64,000 nucleotides of DNA from Marinomonas sp. TW1 (GCF_001625355.1 NZ_JSEE01000017.1:1-64000); one strand, 5' to 3'; positions 1 through 6,843 are shown, numbered from the stretch's first letter. The notes: generated by a model not told the origin, from the letters alone. Translations and numbers: made by a program.

Positions 1-96
1 TTTGAATACATTGAAGTATTTTATAACCGAAAGCGGCGTCATGCATTTTTAGATTACGTAGCGCCAGTTGATTATGAGGCTCAGTATGCCTCTTAA
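1..96 (+). CDS. IS3-family transposase OrfB, C-terminal end only
   Basis: An open frame enters from the left edge and ends with TAA at 94-96, giving 31 residues. It contains the FYNRKRRH motif followed by VAPVDYE, which is the characteristic C-terminus of IS3-family DDE transposases (the integrase-core end of OrfAB). The DDE catalytic residues and the start lie outside the window. The IS enters from the left and seems to interrupt an attC-like site next to the neighbouring gene. The family call is firm; the IS subgroup cannot be given. Confidence 0.85.
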   Translation, partial: FEYIEVFYNRKRRHAFLDYVAPVDYEAQYAS

Positions 97-133
97 TTAT
101 TTTATCCGTTTTATTGTGGCAACCTCACAGCGT
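1..133 (+). mobile_element. Right end of an IS3-family insertion sequence (partial)
   Basis: The transposase end is followed by about 35 bp of AT-rich DNA and then GTGGCAACCTCACA (about 115-131), a plausible terminal inverted repeat ending in CA. The exact boundary is inferred, because neither the left end nor the target-site duplication is visible. Confidence 0.6.
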
Positions 134-168
134 AGCTTTTTGTCGTCCGAATTTATGTATTGTTAGGC
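131..168 (-). other. Truncated attC-like recombination site
   Basis: Directly downstream of the 176-586 gene, the minus strand reads GCCTAAC (plus-strand GTTAGGC at 162-168). This fits the RYYYAAC core of an integron attC site. The expected second half is missing where the IS end begins, which suggests the IS inserted into the site. Core-sequence match only, so confidence is modest. Confidence 0.4.
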
Positions 169-175
169 ATAAAAT

Positions 176-586
176 TCAACTCATAGATTGACATGTAACC
201 CAATATATAACTCCTGGCTCAGGCAATAAATCAAACATCGCATCTAACGTCAGTGGATTGTCACTGGTGTAATAAGAAAGATCAATTATTGGATTATCCG
301 TGGTACCTGCGCCCACTTTAAATACACCAGAGTTTCGTCCTAATTCAGGATAATACCAGCAAGAATAATTATATGCCTTTTCACCAGATGGAACTGATCT
401 GACAATTTTTCCTTGCACTGACTTTTCGTCTCCTGCTAGTAAATGGTTGTAAATTGGCCACGCAGCTTGGTTAGATATAATTTCTCCATCATTAACAAAG
501 AAATTTACAGATAAGTGTTCTGGGAGCCATACCTCATGAGTTGGCGTTTCCCAACGTCCACCATGACCTGAAACGATATAGTTCAT
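176..586 (-). CDS. Small protein with N-terminal SGHG and C-terminal VTC motifs, cassette-like
   Basis: A 136-residue protein with a strong ribosome site (GGAGG about 8 bases before ATG). No signal peptide or membrane segment is seen. The N-terminus reads IVSGHGG and the C-terminus YWVTCQS. A hydrophobic strand ending in His-Gly and a later strand ending in Cys is the layout of caspase-like (clan CD) folds, but the spacing of about 120 residues is longer than usual and this is only an analogy. It also resembles small proteins annotated in databases as putative adhesins; I cannot confirm that. It lies between two attC-like core sites, so it may be an integron-type cassette. Function unknown. 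Confidence 0.75.
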   Translation of the reverse strand: MNYIVSGHGGRWETPTHEVWLPEHLSVNFFVNDGEIISNQAAWPIYNHLLAGDEKSVQGKIVRSVPSGEKAYNYSCWYYPELGRNSGVFKVGAGTTDNPIIDLSYYTSDNPLTLDAMFDLLPEPGVIYWVTCQSMS

Positions 587-613
587 ATTTTGCCTCCTTA
601 AATTAAAGATTTG

Positions 614-674
614 TTTTTCAACGCCTCAAGAAGAAACGACGCTTGCGACTTCCTGATGTAGTTATTTGTTAGAC
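614..674 (-). other. Probable attC-like site upstream of the 176-586 gene
   Basis: On the minus strand a GTCTAAC core (668-674), fitting RYYYAAC, is followed after about 50 bases by GGCGTTGA (618-625). Between them is an imperfect dyad (TCAGGAAGTC against TTTCTTCTTGA). This is the layout of a short attC site. The remaining stretch 675-829 holds no gene that I can support. Confidence 0.45.
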
Positions 675-829
675 AATAATTGCGCTTTATATCTGGGAAG
701 TGCAAAAGATCACTTCCACTGGCTTTATATTAGTAATTCGGCTTTTCTGAGACTTGGCAAAGTAAACGACTTTTTCTGTGTTTCTTAGGAAAGTGACAAT
801 AATAATTAGGGTCAAGAGTTAAATTAAAC

Positions 830-1858
830 TCAAACCACCTCACTCGCCACCACGGTACACCGATACCCTGCTTTGCTGTCGCCGCGTGCGGTGACTTTGT
901 CTATGCTCCAGTTGCCTTTCATTTCCGGTGGGAAGGTGTCGTTTAGGGTGAGGATGCCTTCTACAACGAGTTGGGTTGCCCATACCTAGTCAATAAGAGC
1001 TTCGAGTGTGACGCTGGAGCCTTGGCGTTGGCTTTTGATGAGGTCGTCTTGGCAGGCTTGTTGGGCGCTGGTTGGGTTGTCGTAGCTTTGGCGTAGTTTC
1101 TTATATAGTGCGGTGCCGACTTGTACCGTGTGTTCTTCCCCTGTGTTGTGGTTTGTCCAGTTGGCTTTGACGCCGGTGATGGCGCTGCGGCTGGGTCGGT
1201 CGAGTTGGCAGTTGATGAAGTGACCTTGGCTCGGTGTGTTCTGGCTGGGTACGCCGACGACGACGGGCGGGATGGCTTGCCCTGTGATGGTGTTCACTTG
1301 GCCCCGTTTGGCGAGGACGTACAGGTCGTTGACGGGTTTGGCGATGGCGTCCCGTTCCCGTGCGATGCGGGTTAAGAAGGCGCTGTCGGTTTCGTCGGTT
1401 TGGTCCATGTGCTCGAGGAGGACGCTTTCAAACTCTTTGGCCACCCGTGGGCTGAATCCATGGGGCGTGACGACTTGGCGGAACAGGTCGGCAAGGGTGA
1501 CGTTTTCGAAGGTGCGTGTGCGGCGCTCTTTAAAGCCGGTGGTGTCGTCTACCTGAAACGGCGCGGCGGTGGCCACTATGGTGACGCTGGGCGGAAACAG
1601 TGTCGGCACGATGCGGGTGATTTTGAACTGGCCTTTGTCGATCAGGTTGTCGCCGTAGCCTTCTTGCCACGTGAGCACCGCGCCCTCTTTCGGCAAGCCT
1701 GTTTGCCCTGTGGTGTCGATGTGCAAGGTGAGTTGGTCACTTTGTGTGCCTGCGGCGTCGATGCGCTCCCACGAGGTCAGGCGATTATTGATGATGCGCT
1801 CGCCAGCTCCGCTCACGCGGGCTCGTGGTAGATAGTTGGATGGTTTGTTTAGTCCCAT
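830..1858 (-). pseudogene. Phage late control / tail protein D, interrupted by an amber codon
   Basis: P2 gpD-family protein, a baseplate hub and tail-tube-initiator component related to VgrG-type folds. The start is taken at 1858 (MGLNKPSN) because the longer upstream frame is a shadow of gene X. The frame stops at TAG (986-988) after LEALID. In the same frame, coding-like sequence continues for 51 codons (VWATQLVVEG..., NWSIDKVTARG, ending ASEVV) to a TGA at 830-832. The original codon was probably TGG changed to TAG. The product would lack its C-terminal domain unless a suppressor tRNA reads through. It overlaps gene X and is last in the U-X-D tail operon. Confidence 0.8.
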
Positions 1859-2058
1859 ATGTTGGTTACCGTCTCGGCTGATTTTTCTGGCAAGGTGGGG
1901 ATTTGGATCACAACGCCAGCGGGAAGCACTGGCCCGTAGGCTTCTAAACCGGGGTTGTGTTCGAACAAGGCTTCTTCCGCTTCGTCGTCGTTGCGTTTTA
2001 GGGCGATCCACAGAATGTTGGATATGGTGTCGCCGTCGCGGCTACGGATGGTTGTCAT
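1849..2058 (-). CDS. Phage tail protein X (LysM-like)
   Basis: A 69-residue protein matching the P2 gpX family: a compact LysM-like fold with the phrase DTISNILW near the N-terminus and GVVIQIP near the C-terminus. In P2-like phages X is a tail completion protein encoded between U and D. That order is kept here: X overlaps U by 17 bases and D by 10, so the three are probably translationally coupled. Confidence 0.85.
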   Translation of the reverse strand: MTTIRSRDGDTISNILWIALKRNDDEAEEALFEHNPGLEAYGPVLPAGVVIQIPTLPEKSAETVTNIWD

Positions 2059-2434
2059 TGGCGTACTCTTCTAGCTCTAGGGTGAACGCGAGGACGAAGG
2101 CGGTGCCGTCGTCGATGATCTTGTCTTGCTTCTCTTGCAAGCGTTTGATGGTCCATTGGCCTAGGTTGTTACCGTAGCCATCGGCCAGCACCAAGGGCGC
2201 GCGCTGGTTTTGTAAGGCGCGTAAGGCGTTGAGATTCGCCATGCCATCGCCTTGAAACCACGTGCCTGTGACCGTGATGTTTTCCAACTGTTGGCCCGTG
2301 TTTTGGCTCATGGGCTTTTGACCGTAACGCGCCACCGCGACCCAACCGCCGTCGCTAGTGCGCTGCAAACCCTCGTATGGCGTGCCTTCGCTGAGCGAAA
2401 ACACAAAACCACCGAGCGACATCATCTGACGCAT
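2042..2434 (-). CDS. Phage tail protein U
   Basis: A 130-residue protein of the P2 gpU family, which acts in tail completion. Family features are the N-terminal FVFSLSEGTPYEGLQR and the central NITVTGTWFQGDG and LVLADGYGNNLGQW. It is the first gene of the U-X-D group and has a GGAG-type site before ATG. In P2, U directly follows the tape-measure gene T; here T ends 8 kb away at 10408. A terminator stands just upstream, so this group probably needs its own promoter or antitermination. Confidence 0.85.
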   Translation of the reverse strand: MRQMMSLGGFVFSLSEGTPYEGLQRTSDGGWVAVARYGQKPMSQNTGQQLENITVTGTWFQGDGMANLNALRALQNQRAPLVLADGYGNNLGQWTIKRLQEKQDKIIDDGTAFVLAFTLELEEYANDNHP

Positions 2435-2480
2435 GATTACTCCTTAGATAAAAATGGAAGGACAGAAACGAAAAAGCCCA

Positions 2481-2502
2481 TCAGGGATGGGCTTGGGGGT
2501 GT
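2481..2502 (-). terminator. Intrinsic terminator upstream of gene U
   Basis: The minus strand forms AGCCCATC-CCT-GATGGGCT followed by T5. It ends transcription arriving from the accessory region before U-X-D. Confidence 0.75.
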
Positions 2503-2573
2503 TTGGTTAGGTTTGGTTAAATTTAGAGGTTTAGGGGTGTTGCTTGTCTGAGCCCGAATTTACAAATACTTGA

Positions 2574-2607
2574 AATCAACAGCGCCGACCCCTTGAGTCT
2601 GTTGATT
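2574..2607. repeat. 9-bp inverted repeat downstream of the 300-residue gene
   Basis: AATCAACAG (2574-2582) and CTGTTGATT (2599-2607) are perfect inverted arms around a 16-base spacer. There is no T-run, so it is not a standard terminator. It could be a recombination-site remnant or a protein-binding site. Confidence 0.5.
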
Positions 2608-2631
2608 AACTTGATACATGATGTTCTATCA

Positions 2632-3534
2632 CTATTCACCCGTATGTTGCGCATCGTCACTCTTAGCTTCCGCTTCGCTACTTTCTTTGAGATTATTTAA
2701 AGACTTTTCTATTCTTGAAGCACTTTCTAAAATGGCTAAATTGAGCAACTTCAGATTTTCGCTTGTCGTTTGATCAAGTATTTTTATTCTTGCTTCAATT
2801 ACCTCGGAAGATTTGGCTATTTCTCGTGCGCTATCCGCGATATTTGAATAAACACTTAACACTTCTCGGTGTTTCTCAACAGTTTGGTTGCTATCGATAG
2901 AGTCCTTAGACCAAGTAATGATCAAAATAATAAATCCACTGAGCCCAACAGTTACTGTGTACTTAGCTAATTCACTTAAAAACACTGCCACTCTGCGCTT
3001 TTGTACAGTTTTATTTACGACACACGTCTTAAAATTGCGAAGGTAAGATACCAATATTTTTTGAAATAAGCTTGGTCGCCCATCCAAACAAGTGGACTCC
3101 ATATAAGCCTGAAACATTCTCCAATGCCACTTTGTTTTATGCGCAAGTTTAGCTGGGTTCTTAACCATACCTAAAAGAATACAGTCTTCTGGGTGATTAA
3201 AGTTAGCTGAACCTGCTGGAGCTAAGTAGCATAACACTTGCCCATCATCCGTTCGTTGATACGATAAAGTTGCTCCGTACGCTGTTTCCAATTTCTCGGT
3301 CATTTGGTAGTCGGGTCTCATTTCTATGATTGAATCAAACGGTCGATTGCCATAGAATACATCAACATTTTTTTTACTAAGACCTCCATACCTTCCACCC
3401 GGACTGATACAGAGCGAATACAAGCCATTCAGACGCTTACTCTTAACAGTAGAGTTCCCGTAGGCCAAGAATAACTCTTTTGAACCTTTGGAAAAATTGT
3501 CAAAGGCTGTATATCGGTTTCTACGATCAGTCAT
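2632..3534 (-). CDS. Unknown membrane-anchored protein with C-terminal coiled coil
   Basis: A 300-residue protein of unknown function. The N-terminal ~180 residues look soluble and globular. One hydrophobic segment (about residues 190-208, GLSGFIILIIT) should span the membrane. The remainder is a Glu/Lys/Ser-rich helix predicted to form a coiled coil. GAGGAT precedes ATG at suitable spacing. A GTTAGAT core sequence on the minus strand lies 16 bases upstream, like the start of an integron cassette. Its place in the accessory island suggests cargo rather than a virion protein. A sensor domain coupled to a membrane segment would suit an exclusion or abortive-infection role, but this is a guess. 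Confidence 0.75.
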   Translation of the reverse strand: MTDRRNRYTAFDNFSKGSKELFLAYGNSTVKSKRLNGLYSLCISPGGRYGGLSKKNVDVFYGNRPFDSIIEMRPDYQMTEKLETAYGATLSYQRTDDGQVLCYLAPAGSANFNHPEDCILLGMVKNPAKLAHKTKWHWRMFQAYMESTCLDGRPSLFQKILVSYLRNFKTCVVNKTVQKRRVAVFLSELAKYTVTVGLSGFIILIITWSKDSIDSNQTVEKHREVLSVYSNIADSAREIAKSSEVIEARIKILDQTTSENLKLLNLAILESASRIEKSLNNLKESSEAEAKSDDAQHTGE

Positions 3535-3603
3535 TTAATCCTCATAAGCATCTAACGTCATTCAAAGTATAAACTGCTTAAGCTTCATTACTCATTAAAA
3601 ACC

Positions 3604-3627
3604 AAAAGCCCACAATCGTGGGCTTTT
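3604..3627. terminator. Bidirectional-type terminator hairpin
   Basis: AAAAGCCCAC-AAT-GTGGGCTTTT type hairpin with A and T tracts on both sides. It lies between the 64-residue gene and the 300-residue membrane protein gene. Confidence 0.7.
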
Positions 3628-3676
3628 AAAGCATATTTTGATGTTAATGTGCTTATTCCAATCCCAAAGATTTATT

Positions 3677-3871
3677 TCACTTTAAGACTAGGACATACTT
3701 GTTTTCTGTCGAGTTAAATTCAAACTCAGCAGTAATGTTGTGTAAACTTTTAAGTTCATTTCTAAGCTCATTAAATCGCAATCCTTCGCTATAATCATTA
3801 GCCAAATGAGGTTGTTCGCTCCATAAGTCTTGGATTTTATACAATTCTTGAATAAGTTCGTTTTCAGTCAC
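3677..3871 (-). CDS. Small hypothetical protein
   Basis: A 64-residue acidic protein without membrane segments or recognisable motifs. It is AT-rich, unlike the nearby tail genes. It lies alone between a terminator (3604-3627) and a broken rha copy (from 4029). Probably cargo; function unknown. Confidence 0.5.
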   Translation of the reverse strand: MTENELIQELYKIQDLWSEQPHLANDYSEGLRFNELRNELKSLHNITAEFEFNSTENKYVLVLK

Positions 3872-4028
3872 TTTTTAATCCCTAGCAAATATCTCGTCTA
3901 GTATTTCACTATATTAAGATGGCCAATTTCATCTAACCCAAACTAAACTTATCCCTTTACTCAAATAAAAACAACAACTAAAGCCCACTTTCGCAGGCTT
4001 GCTTTTGTTGACTGAAAAGGCTTACCAC

Positions 4029-4306
4029 TTAGAAGTCGACAAAGTTACGTTGGGCGTAGTCTTTGACGCGGGTGATGTTGTCGTTTACCCAGTCTGGTGT
4101 TTGCAGTCGTGCTATTTGCTGTTGGTACATACGGACGGCTTGAATTAGGTCGATGAGTTCTTTTGATGGAACGACGACGGGGTCGCTTTGTATCTGCATG
4201 GATTTGACGATGTTGTTGAGCAGTTGCCTTCCTTGGAGGGAATGGCTGTCTGTTTCCGCTAGTGCTAGGTTGTCTGTGGTTGTTTTTGCTCGTGGACCTG
4301 TTTGGA
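4029..4306 (-). pseudogene. Broken rha copy A (3' end only)
   Basis: The minus strand encodes the C-terminal part of a Rha protein very similar to the intact gene at 6089-6691, including DWVNDNITRVKDYAQRNF before TAA at 4029-4031. Near 4280 the reading frame breaks: an upstream KQVHEQK segment runs into TAG in one frame while the homologous DNLALAETD continues in another. No N-terminal half is present. A weak hairpin after the stop (3976-4006) corresponds to the terminator behind the intact gene, so the whole gene end was copied. Confidence 0.85.
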
Positions 4307-4541
4307 GTAGATGAAAACTAGATGCTATTTTTCATCTGACCCCAAATATCACGAAGGTGCGTTGTGTGGCTTTTTTGAGTGTGTCGATGCTGCCGTTGAC
4401 CCTGTGTGCTTGCCTAAATTAAAAGGCTAGTTGGGCGATTTGTTGCTGGAGTCAGACGGCGGGGAATTAGCAGGAAAATCAGCGCCACCCTTGATATGAC
4501 TGGGTTTGAAAGGTGGTTGTCTGTTATAAGCTAGCGCTTTG
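4307..4541. other. Non-coding remnant region between rha copy A and the PPOX gene
   Basis: No intact gene. On the minus strand the stretch next to the PPOX stop reads TATAACAAAGCGC (4534-4546), which matches the first half of an attC site overlapping the stop codon; the second half is missing. A short phrase here, TTTTCATCTGACCCCAAA (about 4326-4343), recurs with one change near 9363-9380. The rest looks like decayed sequence. Confidence 0.5.
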
Positions 4542-4991
4542 TTATACACCGTAGGCACGCTTAGCGTTTTTCACTTGGCCTTCTTCTGTAGTGCCGGGTA
4601 CTAAGTAGTACCCAGGTGCAATAATTTGTTTTGTACTCAAAACCTCCACCACGATAATGCCCTTAACTGGAAAGGATTCGCCCGCAAGAGACTGAACCAA
4701 TTCCAATTGTTCGCTGTAAGCAGCACTCTCTGCAGGAATATACTTCGCATGACCTTTAAGTTTAAATCCTTTTTGCTTGAATACATGCACAAAGCTGACA
4801 CAAACAGCTACGTTAGTTTCGATGTTTTTTACGCTTACAGGTGAAGCGATATTAGCTATAACAACTTGAGAGTCACCAAAATGTGTGAATATCTCCTTCG
4901 GTGAGCAATTTGGTGAACCTTCATCGTCAACGGTTGCTAGCCAACAAAGAATACTTTCATCAATCGACTTTTTTACTTCTTCAGTAAGCAT
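4542..4991 (-). CDS. Pyridoxamine 5'-phosphate oxidase-family (split-barrel flavin) protein
   Basis: About 149 residues resembling the FMN-binding split-barrel family: an N-terminal helix, CWLATVDDEGSPNCSPKEIF (the usual strand-turn with LATV and P), and VIANIASPVSVKNIE (the N-I family motif). Such proteins bind FMN, F420 or haem and act as oxidoreductases; the substrate is unknown. ATG at 4991 is preferred over TTG at 4994. The stop overlaps an attC-like half-site and the start lies about 23 bases after a complete attC site, so this appears to be an integron-type cassette. Confidence 0.75.
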   Translation of the reverse strand: MLTEEVKKSIDESILCWLATVDDEGSPNCSPKEIFTHFGDSQVVIANIASPVSVKNIETNVAVCVSFVHVFKQKGFKLKGHAKYIPAESAAYSEQLELVQSLAGESFPVKGIIVVEVLSTKQIIAPGYYLVPGTTEEGQVKNAKRAYGV

Positions 4992-5013
4992 CAAATATTA
5001 ATCCTTTTTGTGT

Positions 5014-5090
5014 ATAACGCCCACATAAAAGGCGGAGCGTCAGCGACGTCCAGCGCAACGTAGTGGAGCGATTTTTAATGCGCTTGTTAT
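5014..5090 (-). other. attC site of integron type
   Basis: The minus strand reads ATAACAAGCGC at 5080-5090 and ends with GTGGGCGTTAT at 5014-5024. The sequence between is an imperfect palindrome (GCATTAAAAATCGCTCC against the complement of GACGCTCCGCCTTTTATG). This is the typical layout of Vibrio- and Shewanella-type attC sites. It overlaps the stop codon of the 5087-5380 gene and precedes the PPOX gene, as expected for two adjoining cassettes read in one direction. Confidence 0.75.
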
Positions 5091-5380
5091 GAGTTGATTG
5101 CTGCATACTTTTGTAAGACCTCCAAAATATCTTGATACATCTTTTCGTCCACGATGTACTCGCCACCGTCCATCCCTTTTGGCAATAACTCAGGATACTC
5201 GGCCCATAGGGGCTGTAATACTTCAATGTATATTTCTCCCATAATCTTTCCTGTTTTCTGGGCATACACTCTGAACTCTTCTTTATCAAGAGTGTCTTGG
5301 AGATTCCGTAGGTGATTATCTACAACACAGCTTGCCATTTGCATGGCCAGTGTTGTTTTTTCAGCGATTTCCCTATTCAT
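5087..5380 (-). CDS. Hypothetical cassette protein
   Basis: A 97-residue protein, mostly helical, without membrane segments or known motifs (MNREIAEKTT..., then repeated acidic and aromatic positions). Its stop codon lies inside the attC site at 5014-5090 and its start is about 12 bases from another core-like ATAAC (5392-5396). That is the spacing of an integron gene cassette. Function unknown. Confidence 0.65.
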   Translation of the reverse strand: MNREIAEKTTLAMQMASCVVDNHLRNLQDTLDKEEFRVYAQKTGKIMGEIYIEVLQPLWAEYPELLPKGMDGGEYIVDEKMYQDILEVLQKYAAINS

Positions 5381-5390
5381 AAATTTTACT

Positions 5391-5425
5391 CATAACAGTT
5401 TAATAGCGCGCATGGGCGTTTAAAG
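5391..5425 (-). other. Partial attC-like sequence
   Basis: The minus strand reads AAACGCCCATGCGCG, then TTAAACTGTTATGAG, just before the start of the 97-residue gene. It resembles the 3' half of an attC site of a lost upstream cassette. No complete partner is visible. Confidence 0.35.
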
Positions 5426-5474
5426 GTTCATTGATACTAAAAGACTTTCTCGTTTCCTACCAGCCAAAACAACT

Positions 5475-5498
5475 AAAGCCCACTTTCGTGGGCTTTTT
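5475..5498. terminator. Terminator behind rha copy B
   Basis: AAAGCCCAC-TTTC-GTGGGCTTT hairpin, followed by extra T residues on the plus strand. It matches the hairpins behind copy A and the intact rha gene. Confidence 0.65.
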
Positions 5499-5518
5499 AC
5501 TGCTTGAAGAGTTACCGC

Positions 5519-5596
5519 CTAGAAGTCTACAAAGTTGCGTTGGGCGTAGTCTTTGACGCGGGTGATGTTGTCGTTTACCCAGTCTGGTGTTTGCAT
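5519..5596 (-). pseudogene. Broken rha copy B (last ~26 codons)
   Basis: About 78 bp nearly identical to the 3' end of the intact rha gene and copy A, ending with TAG (5519-5521). Homology stops abruptly at about 5596, next to the stop of the 130-residue gene. Third copy of the same gene end within 2.6 kb. Confidence 0.85.
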
Positions 5597-5610
5597 TCAA
5601 CTAACTTTAA

Positions 5611-5979
5611 TCACAATTGTCTATTTTCCCATGCTAAAGCAAATTCTTCGGGTGTCGGAGGAATAATGTCAAACCAATCTGTATTAAACACCTTCTCTCT
5701 CTCTCGATGTAAATCACCAACTGTAACAAATCCAGGTCCAGGTAAACCTGTTTCCGAGTTAACGACCAACACAGTCAATGGAGCTAATCCATTCTGACTA
5801 CAATAATGAAGAATATGACCGAGCTGCCTATCTAAAGTGCCAGATCCTTTGTATCCAAGAATATCTGCAACTTCTAAATACGTTGTGATTTTTCGCTCAA
5901 ATGCAAAACCAATCAAAATTTGCCAAATTTGTAACGCTCGATTTTCAAGGCTTACATTCTTAGAGAAATATTTAACCAT
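5611..5979 (-). CDS. MGMT/ATL-like winged-helix protein without catalytic cysteine (tentative)
   Basis: About 122 residues, started at 5979 (MVKYFSKN) because AGAGGA sits well before this ATG. The order TTYLEVADILG, then LDRQLGHIL, then LTVLVVNSETGLPGPGF follows the C-terminal DNA-binding domain of O6-alkylguanine transferases, where TYGEVA-type, RAVG-type and PCHRV segments occur. The PCHR position reads TVLVVN here, so the acceptor Cys is absent. A DNA-lesion or DNA-binding role is possible but unproven. It lies between rha copy B and the intact rha terminator, so it is cargo of the island. Confidence 0.6.
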   Translation of the reverse strand: MVKYFSKNVSLENRALQIWQILIGFAFERKITTYLEVADILGYKGSGTLDRQLGHILHYCSQNGLAPLTVLVVNSETGLPGPGFVTVGDLHREREKVFNTDWFDIIPPTPEEFALAWENRQL

Positions 5980-6051
5980 GATGTCCTCTTTAAAATTTTC
6001 CATTAGTTTATTAATACTAAATTGTTCTTATGGCCACAGCTAGAAAAACAG

Positions 6052-6080
6052 CAACTAAAGCCCACATTGGGCTTTAGTTG
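6052..6080. terminator. Terminator behind intact rha
   Basis: A 13-bp perfect stem (CAACTAAAGCCCA against TGGGCTTTAGTTG) around CAT, 8 bases after the rha stop. It is the longest of three related hairpins behind rha sequences. Confidence 0.7.
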
Positions 6081-6088
6081 CTTGCTGC

Positions 6089-6691
6089 TTAGAAGTCGAC
6101 AAAGTTGCGTTGGGCGTAGTCTTTGACGCGGGTGATGTTGTCGTTTACCCAGTCGGGGGTGCGGAGCTGGGCGATTTGGGTTTGGTACATGCGGATGGCT
6201 TGGATTAGGTCGGTGACTTCACTCGCGGGCAGAACGACTGGGTTGCTGGTTAGTTTCATGGACGACACTATGTTGTTGAGCAGTTGGTACTTGTCCGTTT
6301 CTGCGACCGCGTTGTTGTCGGTGGTGGCAGGAAGGTGCTTTTGCTCGTGGAGCTGTTTTTCCATTTGGTTGAAAGCGTTGATGTAGGCTTCTTTGAATTG
6401 GGCGGCTTTGCTGCCGGTGAAGCCCATGGCCAAGAAGACGAAGCCGTCGCGGGTGATGCGATACGCTCGATCTTGGCGAGTTGCGCCCTTGCCTACTTCC
6501 ACATCAATTATCATCTCCTCAAAATTGAGGGTATGAAAATCTGCACTGCATTCAAGGCTTTCTATTTTGCGCAAAAGGTTGTCATGGCGCTTGTGAAAGC
6601 ACTTGGCAATGTCAGTTGAAGTCGTGGTGATTTGATCGTTGGTGATTTGTACAACGGGTGCGTCAATGCTTGAGATAATATCCATAGCCAT
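6089..6691 (-). CDS. rha: Rha-family phage regulatory protein (antirepressor-like)
   Basis: About 200 residues, started at 6691 because AGGAGG lies 8 bases before this ATG. The N-terminal ~110 residues match the Rha domain (TTSTDIAKCFHKRHDNLLRKIE, then YRITRDGFVFLAMGF and the helix AAQFKEAYINAFNQME). Rha-type proteins of phages such as phi80 and P22 interfere with host regulation and often occupy antirepressor positions. The C-terminal tail (YQTQIAQLRTPDWVNDNI) is shared with the KilA-N protein at 30873-31436. Expression is probably controlled by the C4-like RNA leader directly upstream. Confidence 0.85.
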   Translation of the reverse strand: MAMDIISSIDAPVVQITNDQITTTSTDIAKCFHKRHDNLLRKIESLECSADFHTLNFEEMIIDVEVGKGATRQDRAYRITRDGFVFLAMGFTGSKAAQFKEAYINAFNQMEKQLHEQKHLPATTDNNAVAETDKYQLLNNIVSSMKLTSNPVVLPASEVTDLIQAIRMYQTQIAQLRTPDWVNDNITRVKDYAQRNFVDF

Positions 6692-6748
6692 GTTTGGCCT
6701 CCTGTGTATGAAGTTGACCACCTCGTGAGGTTCGAATCTCAGTAAGGT

Positions 6749-6821
6749 GGTGGGTCTGAATCAGGTTCGAACTACCGCCACAGGAACGGCCAACCCGAAG
6801 GTTGCCCAACAAAGACCCACC
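6749..6821 (-). ncRNA. C4/P4-CI-like antisense RNA, module 1
   Basis: The minus strand starts GGTGGGTC and ends GACCCACC, closing a 73-nt domain. Inside is a UUCG-capped hairpin (CAACC-TTCG-GGTTG), then GGCGGTAGTTCGAACC. The single-stranded GTTCGAA can pair with TTCGAAC in two flanking leader segments (6886-6894 and 6729-6737). Size and layout match the P4 CI RNA (seqB between seqA and seqC) and the C4 RNAs of P1/P7, which repress antirepressor expression. The copy at 31497-31571 keeps the structure with compensating changes. Confidence 0.75.
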
Positions 6822-6843
6822 ATAACAGGCAAATCTCGGCCAC

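Noticed and set aside
590-830. attL candidate near the left prophage end
   Set aside because: I looked for the dusA segment around CCCATGATGGATTGG in either direction and found none; the AGGGTCAA match to 45.7 kb is short and inverted.
986-2011. Longer gene D reading starting at 2011
   Set aside because: The first 51 residues are a shadow of gene X and have no suitable ribosome site; homology starts at MGLNKPSN.
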